Source of the DNA: an uncultured Bacteroidota bacterium
Lineage (GTDB): Bacteria > Bacteroidota > Bacteroidia > Flavobacteriales > Flavobacteriaceae
DNA length: 39,758 nt
Assembly: GCA_903839195.1 (NCBI GenBank)
Contig: CAIMBK010000017.1
Location: 1 to 39,758, forward strand
Direction of reading: 5' to 3'
The position numbers and the translations under genes are program-made. The notes beneath the pieces are model-generated. The model was not told where the DNA came from, did no database searches, and was given only the letters and a program-made list of their open reading frames with translations. Positions 34,726 to 39,758 of this stretch are shown piece after piece (the first letter of the stretch is position 1; every line of letters begins with the position of its first letter).

Positions 34726-36612
34726 ATGGGTAAAATAATTGGAATTGATTTAGGTACAACCAACTCTTGTGTTTCTGTAATGGAAGGTAATGAAGCAGTT
34801 GTAATCCCTAATGCAGAAGGAAAAAGAACAACACCATCTGTAATTGCTTTCGTAGAAGGCGGTGAAATCAAAGTGGGTGATCCTGCAAAAAGACAAGCAG
34901 TAACCAATCCAACAAAAACAGTTGCATCTATAAAACGTTTCATGGGTCACACCTTTGCAGAAACAAAAGATGAAGCAAAAAGAGTTCCTTATTCAGTAGT
35001 AAAAGGAGACAACAACACACCGCGCGTTGATATTGACGGTCGTTTATATACTGCACAAGAATTGTCAGCAATGACACTTCAAAAAATGAAAAAAACAGCC
35101 GAAGATTATTTGGGTCAAACAGTAACCGAAGCGGTTATTACTGTTCCAGCTTATTTTAATGATGCACAACGTCAAGCTACGAAAGAAGCTGGAGAAATTG
35201 CAGGTCTTAAAGTAATGCGTATCATCAATGAGCCAACAGCAGCTGCTTTAGCTTATGGATTGGATAAAAAAGGAATTGATCAAAAAATTGCTGTTTACGA
35301 TTTAGGTGGAGGTACATTTGATATCTCTGTCTTAGAATTAGGAGATGGCGTTTTTGAAGTATTGTCAACAAACGGAGATACTCACTTAGGAGGAGATGAT
35401 TTTGATCAAACTATTATTGACTGGTTAGCCGACGAATTTAAAGCGGAAGAAGGAATTGATTTGCGTTTGGATCCAATGTCATTACAACGTATAAAAGAAG
35501 CTGCCGAAAAAGCAAAAATTGAATTGTCTTCTTCAGCAGAAACAGAAATTAATTTGCCATACGTTACCGCAACCGCTTCAGGACCAAAACACTTGGTAAA
35601 AAAATTAACTAGAGCTAAATTCGAACAATTAGCCGATTCATTGATCAAACGTTCAATGGAACCTGTTGCTAAAGCTTTGAAAGACGCTGGATTAACAACT
35701 TCAGATATCGACGAAGTAATTCTTGTTGGAGGTTCAACTCGTATGCCTAGAATTGCTGATGAAGTAGAGAAATTCTTTGGAAAAAAAGCATCAAAAGGAG
35801 TTAATCCTGACGAAGTAGTGGCTATTGGAGCAGCTATTCAAGGTGGAGTTCTTTCTGGAGATGTAAAAGATGTATTGTTATTAGACGTTACGCCTTTATC
35901 ATTAGGAATTGAAACAATGGGTGGTGTTTTGACCAAATTAATTGAATCAAATACAACTATTCCAACCAAAAAATCGCAAGTTTTTTCAACTGCAGCCGAT
36001 TCGCAACCAAGTGTTGAAATCCATGTTTTGCAAGGAGAAAGATCCATGGCGGTTGATAATAAAACAATTGGTCGTTTCCACTTAGATGGAATTCCGCCAG
36101 CACCAAGAGGTGTTCCACAAATTGAAGTAACTTTTGATATCGATGCCAATGGTATTATCAAAGTTTCTGCAACTGATAAAGGAACAGGGAAATCTCATGA
36201 TATTCGTATCGAAGCTTCTTCTGGATTAACAGCAGAAGAAATCGAAAGAATGAAAAAAGATGCCGAATTGAATGCTGAAAGCGACAGACAAGCCAAAGAA
36301 AAAGCCGAAAAATTGAATGAAGCCGACGGAATGATTTTCCAAACAGAAAGTCAATTGAAAGAATTGGGTGATAAATTATCAGCTGATCATAAAACGGCTA
36401 TTGAATATGCTTTAACTGAATTGAGAATGGCGCACCAATCACAAGATATTGCGGCGATTCAATCTGGATTAGACAATATCAACGCAGCATGGAAAACGGC
36501 AACCGAAGCGATGTATGCGCAAGGCGAACAAGGACAAGCTCAAGACGCACAACCACAAGGTGAAGCGCAAGGAGATAATGTTCAAGATGTTGATTATGAA
36601 GAAGTAAAATAG
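34726..36612 (+). CDS. dnaK: molecular chaperone DnaK (Hsp70)
   Basis: A 628-residue ATP-dependent chaperone. The nucleotide-binding domain (1-380) has [53 protein letters not shown] and [13 protein letters not shown]; the linker [19 protein letters not shown] leads to the substrate-binding domain, and the helical lid ends with a Gln-rich tail and the conserved DVDYEEVK. No dnaJ or grpE follows. Its upstream region holds an inverted repeat and a sigma-54-like element shared with lon; the downstream hairpin is a perfect terminator. Confidence 0.98.
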   Translation: MGKIIGIDLGTTNSCVSVMEGNEAVVIPNAEGKRTTPSVIAFVEGGEIKVGDPAKRQAVTNPTKTVASIKRFMGHTFAETKDEAKRVPYSVVKGDNNTPRVDIDGRLYTAQELSAMTLQKMKKTAEDYLGQTVTEAVITVPAYFNDAQRQATKEAGEIAGLKVMRIINEPTAAALAYGLDKKGIDQKIAVYDLGGGTFDISVLELGDGVFEVLSTNGDTHLGGDDFDQTIIDWLADEFKAEEGIDLRLDPMSLQRIKEAAEKAKIELSSSAETEINLPYVTATASGPKHLVKKLTRAKFEQLADSLIKRSMEPVAKALKDAGLTTSDIDEVILVGGSTRMPRIADEVEKFFGKKASKGVNPDEVVAIGAAIQGGVLSGDVKDVLLLDVTPLSLGIETMGGVLTKLIESNTTIPTKKSQVFSTAADSQPSVEIHVLQGERSMAVDNKTIGRFHLDGIPPAPRGVPQIEVTFDIDANGIIKVSATDKGTGKSHDIRIEASSGLTAEEIERMKKDAELNAESDRQAKEKAEKLNEADGMIFQTESQLKELGDKLSADHKTAIEYALTELRMAHQSQDIAAIQSGLDNINAAWKTATEAMYAQGEQGQAQDAQPQGEAQGDNVQDVDYEEVK

Positions 36613-36701
36613 TCTTATTAGTGGTTTATTTATAAAAAATTAAATCATTTTTAGATATTTTATTTAAGAAAATTAGTTCCATAATACAGAACAATAAACA
36701 G

Positions 36702-36733
36702 AAACCGAGCTAGTGATAGCTCGGTTTTTTTTG
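36702..36733 (+). terminator. rho-independent terminator after dnaK
   Basis: AAACCGAGCTA (36702-36712), loop GTGA, TAGCTCGGTTT (36717-36727), 11 perfect base pairs, then T. Confidence 0.93.
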
Positions 36734-36833
36734 TTTCGTAAATAAGTTATTAACAATTTTAAAAATAAATATTTGATAATTATTTAAGTAAAAAATTACG
36801 CGATGTGTTTTTAATTACTAATATTGATATGTA

Positions 36834-36860
36834 TTTAACAATAATTTAATAATTGTTAAA
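36834..36860. repeat. 9-9-9 inverted repeat upstream of the structured leader
   Basis: TTTAACAAT (36834-36842) and ATTGTTAAA (36852-36860) form an exact inverted repeat with a nine-base spacer, directly before the GC-rich leader; likely an operator or part of the promoter. Confidence 0.5.
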
Positions 36861-36861
36861 C

Positions 36862-36944
36862 TATAGTGGAGCCCAGAACCCACTTAAATAAACGGGGTGG
36901 AACCGAAAAGCCTTACGAGTAGGAGGAATTAACAATTTAATACT
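36862..36944 (+). ncRNA. GC-rich, possibly structured 5' leader (candidate cis-regulatory RNA)
   Basis: In an otherwise A+T rich 332-base gap (36613-36944), bases 36866-36926 are clearly richer in G and C. GTGG (36866-36869) can pair with CCAC (36880-36883), or CCAC can pair instead with GTGG (36897-36900). CGG (36893-36895) pairs with CCG (36903-36905), and CTTA pairs with TAGG around CGAG (36912-36923). GTGGAgCCcAgAAcCC (36866) recurs at 36897 with 12 of 16 matches, 31 bases apart. AGGAGG (36921-36926) is 18 bases from the ATG, too far for normal SD use. It matches no riboswitch class known to me. Function is not established. Confidence 0.4.
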
Positions 36945-37757
36945 ATGAAACAAATTTTTAGCACTATTCTTGATTTTCCACAAATGGTCAATCAAAAAGT
37001 TATGAATGCAAAACTAAATTCTGTTGTTGATGAATTCGATTCACAAAATGGAATTCGGTGTTATGTTAAAACAATTTATCAAGTTGCCTCATTACTTTTT
37101 CTACTTGGAATGGAGTACGGAATTTTCCGTGCTGCAATGGATTTCTTTAATGATCCCGCCAACTCAGGAATGGGCAAATTAGGAAGTGTTCTTACCTTGT
37201 TATTAATGGCTTATGCAGCTTTTCCAATTGCACATGTAATTCGTTCAAGAGGAGAAAGTCTTGGTGGAAAACATAGCGGAATGGTTGAATTTGTTTTCAA
37301 AGATTTTGTTACTACCAACATTAGAATTTTTGGAGAAGTTGGAGCAATCGTAGCCTTATTTGGGGCTTTTAATGCCACTCTTTCCTTTTTATTTAATGCT
37401 AGTTTATTCTCAGCGTCGAGTGATTCAATGGTTGGAATGATGTCTGGATTGTATTCTTTCCCATTACAAGCTGCTACTTCTGTTATTGCAGCGATTCCTT
37501 TCTTCGATTTAAGTTTAATAACTAACGCATTAAATACGTTTTCTAGTTTTAGCTTAGACGCTACTCAAAGTGCTGGTGGATGGAGTATCGAAAACTTAGG
37601 AATGGTTTGCAACTCATACATTAATGTAATGGTAGTATTGGCTGTTTTATATGTAAACCTTGCCATTTACAATTATTTATATTCTATTGCAGCTGCTTTG
37701 GTTAACTTTGTTCCTAGATTAGCTATTCCGGTAGCAATGAGAACAAAAAGTGAATAA
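36945..37757 (+). CDS. membrane protein of unknown function next to the rhodopsin module
   Basis: A 270-residue protein that I do not recognise. Hydrophobic helices lie at about 42-60, 79-98, 127-150 and 225-252, with weaker hydrophobic stretches at 160-195. The N-terminus is amphipathic and not a signal peptide (MKQIFSTILDFPQMVNQKVM); one loop is basic and Gly-rich (IRSRGESLGGKHSG, 99-112). Codon use looks like that of well-expressed neighbours such as dnaK. It is preceded by a possibly structured leader and followed by a strong bidirectional terminator, so it is a single-gene unit. Its location before blh and proteorhodopsin is suggestive, but a functional link is unproven. Confidence 0.85.
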   Translation: MKQIFSTILDFPQMVNQKVMNAKLNSVVDEFDSQNGIRCYVKTIYQVASLLFLLGMEYGIFRAAMDFFNDPANSGMGKLGSVLTLLLMAYAAFPIAHVIRSRGESLGGKHSGMVEFVFKDFVTTNIRIFGEVGAIVALFGAFNATLSFLFNASLFSASSDSMVGMMSGLYSFPLQAATSVIAAIPFFDLSLITNALNTFSSFSLDATQSAGGWSIENLGMVCNSYINVMVVLAVLYVNLAIYNYLYSIAAALVNFVPRLAIPVAMRTKSE

Positions 37758-37776
37758 GCACAAATAATAAAGATTT

Positions 37777-37808
37777 AAAAAACCGAGCTCAAAAGGCTCG
37801 GTTTTTTT
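37777..37808. terminator. bidirectional terminator overlapping the end of blh
   Basis: AAAAAACCGAGC (37777-37788) and GCTCGGTTTTTT (37796-37807) form a 12-base stem with a seven-base loop. The TGA stop of blh (37791-37789) lies in the loop, so the last codons of blh form one arm. Confidence 0.93.
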
Positions 37809-38679
37809 TATTTCGTTTAAATACTAAAAACAGTACCGCAACATGAGGAAAAGTAATTGCTGCCAAGAAGGAGAAAAATATAGCATTAAATAGTTTAACA
37901 TCTCGAAACAAATAATACAAAATAACAATTCCAATCAGTGAAACTATCCAATATATAAAGGCATTTTGGATATAAACAACAAAATTTTTCCAGTTAAAAC
38001 TTCCATTTAAATAAGAAATCTGATTTATTATAGATGGAATACTGTGCCATATTATAAAATAAATAGCAAATCCCCAAATCAAACTGGAAACTTTAAATAT
38101 AATTGTAAAAACCAATAAATAGAATGTTTCCAAAAACCATTTGTTTTTGAATGTTTCATTTATTCGAACAAAGTAAATTCCTAGAATTACTAAAAAGAAA
38201 CTCGTAATTAGTAATCCAACCGAAAAATAATTTTCAGAAATGGATATTGAGGCAATATTAAAAATCACGTTTTGAACCTCTTCAACGTGAAATATAAAGA
38301 GCAACAGTAATATAAATAACCCATAAGTAAATTCAAAGAGTTTGAAAACAACCCCGGTTTCAAGATTCTGCCATTGTTGTTCCCCAAAATGATAGCCGCT
38401 AACTAATATAAACAGCAAAAGTCCAAACCAGGGAATAATCCAAAACAAAATCCCCCCTAAACCAACGATTATTAAATAATAAAAAAGCAATTTTAAGTAG
38501 GATAATGGCTTATTATTTTTATTAATATAATTAATTAAGAGCAAATCATTTGCTCCGTGAATAATTCCGAAGGACAAAATCAATATAAATCCAAAAATTA
38601 GTTGAGTATTTTTAGAAAAACTTGAATCCAGCCATAATCCGAAAAAGCTTGCTACTATTGCGAAATTTGAATATTTCAT
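37789..38679 (-). CDS. blh: Brp/Blh family beta-carotene 15,15'-dioxygenase
   Basis: A 296-residue membrane protein that cleaves beta-carotene to two molecules of retinal. The four conserved iron-binding histidines are His41 in GIIHGANDLLL, His97 in SGYHFGEQQW, His212 in IIWHSIPS and His279 in TFPHVAVL. About eight hydrophobic helices are seen, and the length is usual. Divergent from the proteorhodopsin gene, the common flavobacterial pairing of chromophore supply and apoprotein. The upstream carotenoid genes (crtE, B, I, Y) are not in the window. No exact -7 element was found on this strand. The last codons make up one arm of the terminator. Confidence 0.93.
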   Translation of the reverse strand: MKYSNFAIVASFFGLWLDSSFSKNTQLIFGFILILSFGIIHGANDLLLINYINKNNKPLSYLKLLFYYLIIVGLGGILFWIIPWFGLLLFILVSGYHFGEQQWQNLETGVVFKLFEFTYGLFILLLLFIFHVEEVQNVIFNIASISISENYFSVGLLITSFFLVILGIYFVRINETFKNKWFLETFYLLVFTIIFKVSSLIWGFAIYFIIWHSIPSIINQISYLNGSFNWKNFVVYIQNAFIYWIVSLIGIVILYYLFRDVKLFNAIFFSFLAAITFPHVAVLFLVFKRNKKNRAF

Positions 38680-38698
38680 AAGGTAATTTATAATTTTG
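38666..38698 (+). promoter_or_regulatory. probable proteorhodopsin promoter
   Basis: TTTG (38666-38669), 21-base spacer, exact TAATTTTG (38691-38698). Leader about 100 bases, almost pure A and T. A second exact -7 element (TAAATTTG, 38754-38761) lies nearer the gene but has no -33 partner. Confidence 0.5.
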
Positions 38699-38755
38699 TT
38701 TAAAAATAAGTAAAAAAAATTAACAAAAAATTTTTTTATTGTTTAACTTTTTTTA

Positions 38756-38793
38756 AATTTGGTTCAACAAAAAAATATTTTTTTAACCAAATT
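38756..38793 (+). promoter_or_regulatory. inverted repeat just before the proteorhodopsin start
   Basis: AATTTGGTT (38756-38764) and AACCAAATT (38785-38793) are exact reverse complements; the spacer has the palindrome AAAAAAATATTTTTTT (38769-38784). AACCAA recurs at 38794-38799. As DNA this could be an operator; as RNA it folds into an A-U rich hairpin ending 12 bases before the ATG. Confidence 0.5.
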
Positions 38794-38805
38794 AACCAAT
38801 TTTTT

Positions 38806-39531
38806 ATGACAAATTTTATGTTTACCCCAAGTTTGATTGGAAAGTTATTACCAACTGATTATGTAGGTTTTACTTTCTTTGTTGGCTGTATGGCTATGAT
38901 GGCTGCATCAGCTTTTTTCTTTTTATCATTAAATCAATTTGATAAAAAGTGGCGTACTTCTGTATTAGTTTCAGGTTTGATTACCTTTATTGCAGCAGTA
39001 CATTATTTTTACATGAGAGATTACTGGGCTTCTTTCGGAGAATCGCCTACTTTCTTTCGTTATGTTGACTGGACATTAACTGTGCCGTTGATGTGTGTTG
39101 AATTTTACTTAATTTTAAAAGTTGCCGGTGCCAAACAATCACTAATGTGGAAAATGATTTTCCTATCAGTAGTAATGTTAGTTACAGGTTACTTGGGAGA
39201 AACTGTTTACCGTGACCAAGCTGCACTTTGGGGATTCATCTCAGGAGTAGCTTATTTTGTAATCGTTTATGAAATATGGTTTGGTAGTGCCTCAAAATTG
39301 GCTGCTGCAGCCGGAGGAAATGTTTTAGCAGCTCACAAAATTTTATGTTGGTTTGTATTAGTTGGATGGGCAATTTATCCTTTAGGATATATGCTAGGAA
39401 CTGACGGATGGTACACTGAATTCGTAGGAAAAGGAAGTGTAGACGTTGTTTACAACATTGCTGATGCTATCAACAAAATTGGATTTGGATTAGTTGTTTA
39501 CAACCTAGCTTTACAATCTCAAAAAGATTAA
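38806..39531 (+). CDS. proteorhodopsin (light-driven proton pump)
   Basis: A 241-residue seven-helix retinal protein. The retinal lysine is Lys224 in DAINKIGFG. The proton-transfer set in helix C is Asp88 (acceptor), Thr92 and Glu99 (donor) in RYVDWTLTVPLMCVEF, the DTE motif of proton-pumping proteorhodopsins, not the NQ sodium pump or NTQ chloride pump sets. Met96 is at the spectral tuning site, as in green-absorbing Bacteroidota pumps, and His66 is the usual partner of the acceptor. Gly143 (in LWGFISG) is where bacteriorhodopsin has Trp138, leaving room for an antenna carotenoid. Divergent from blh, with its own terminator. Confidence 0.97.
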   Translation: MTNFMFTPSLIGKLLPTDYVGFTFFVGCMAMMAASAFFFLSLNQFDKKWRTSVLVSGLITFIAAVHYFYMRDYWASFGESPTFFRYVDWTLTVPLMCVEFYLILKVAGAKQSLMWKMIFLSVVMLVTGYLGETVYRDQAALWGFISGVAYFVIVYEIWFGSASKLAAAAGGNVLAAHKILCWFVLVGWAIYPLGYMLGTDGWYTEFVGKGSVDVVYNIADAINKIGFGLVVYNLALQSQKD

Positions 39532-39549
39532 TTAGGTTTTAAAAAAATC

Positions 39550-39587
39550 AAAACCGTCTTGCTTCAAAAACAAGACGGTTTTTTTTA
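39550..39587. terminator. bidirectional terminator after proteorhodopsin
   Basis: AAAACCGTCTTG (39550-39561), loop CTTCAAAAA, CAAGACGGTTTT (39571-39582): 12 perfect base pairs with T run to about 39586. Confidence 0.93.
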
Positions 39588-39603
39588 TTCATTTTTTTTA
39601 AAA

Positions 39604-39758
39604 CTATTCTGATACCGATATCTCAAACAACTTATCCCAATTTTTTCCAGTAACGAAAATGGTTTTAGTTTTCGAATTATATGCAATTCCATTTAATACT
39701 TCTGCGGTTTTGTTTTTGACAAATTTTCGTAAATCAGCCAAATTTAGAATTCCTTCTA
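39604..39758 (-). CDS. glutaminyl-peptide cyclotransferase (partial, C-terminal end)
   Basis: The last 50 codons of a gene extending past the window; the stop TAG is at 39606-39604. The piece contains [28 protein letters not shown] and WDKLFEI, which match the C-terminal blade of the bacterial/plant type glutamine cyclotransferase (five-bladed beta-propeller). This enzyme turns N-terminal glutamine of exported proteins into pyroglutamate. The call rests on a short but characteristic segment. Confidence 0.75.
   Translation of the reverse strand, partial: EGILNLADLRKFVKNKTAEVLNGIAYNSKTKTIFVTGKNWDKLFEISVSE

Noticed and set aside
36921..36926. AGGAGG as a Shine-Dalgarno for the 270-residue membrane protein
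   Set aside because: It lies 18 bases before the ATG, beyond usual spacing, and no closer start codon exists in frame; it is treated as part of the leader structure.

Overview
The window looks like chromosome of a Flavobacterium-like member of the Bacteroidota. It is strongly A+T rich, has promoters of the TTG-N19-21-TAnnTTTG type, mostly lacks Shine-Dalgarno sequences, and encodes type IX secretion proteins (PorQ, PorX), a Bacteroidota-type PEP carboxylase and arginine decarboxylase, and a flavobacterial proteorhodopsin. No insertion sequence, prophage, CRISPR array, tRNA or rRNA gene was seen.

Layout. 1-3.5 kb: end of a membrane protein, an LTA-synthase-like sulfatase, and prfB with an intact programmed +1 frameshift. 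3.5-6.7 kb: threonine aldolase, then an operon of an alpha/beta hydrolase and three tandem msrB genes; the middle msrB is a recombinant of its neighbours. 6.9-14.7 kb: UMF1-type MFS transporter, lipocalin-like lipoprotein, lon, porQ, cmk and a nucleoside permease. 15-19.9 kb: rpsA, a spermidine-synthase-like methyltransferase, an acyltransferase, an M14 peptidase and an Lrp/AsnC regulator. 20-26 kb: ppc, a DinB protein, and a polyamine group (arginine decarboxylase, a deoxyhypusine-synthase-like enzyme, an acidic-tailed protein). 26-32.3 kb: aroB, proline dehydrogenase, a DUF4258 protein, alanine dehydrogenase, tsaE and porX. 32.4-36.6 kb: an M13 metallopeptidase lipoprotein and dnaK. 36.6-39.6 kb: an unrecognised membrane protein behind a GC-rich, possibly structured leader, a Brp/Blh beta-carotene dioxygenase and a proteorhodopsin, then the end of a glutaminyl-peptide cyclotransferase gene.

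How the genes fit together. Blh cleaves beta-carotene to retinal, the chromophore of the divergently transcribed proteorhodopsin; together they form a light-driven proton pump. Its sequence predicts a green-absorbing pump (Asp-Thr-Glu triad, Met at the tuning site) with a glycine where an antenna carotenoid could reach the retinal. PorQ and PorX belong to type IX secretion. The lon and dnaK upstream regions share an 18/21 match resembling a sigma-54 promoter, which suggests common control of protein quality genes. Less explained parts are the leader and membrane protein next to the rhodopsin module, the inverted repeats before the rhodopsin and proline dehydrogenase genes, and the polyamine group.
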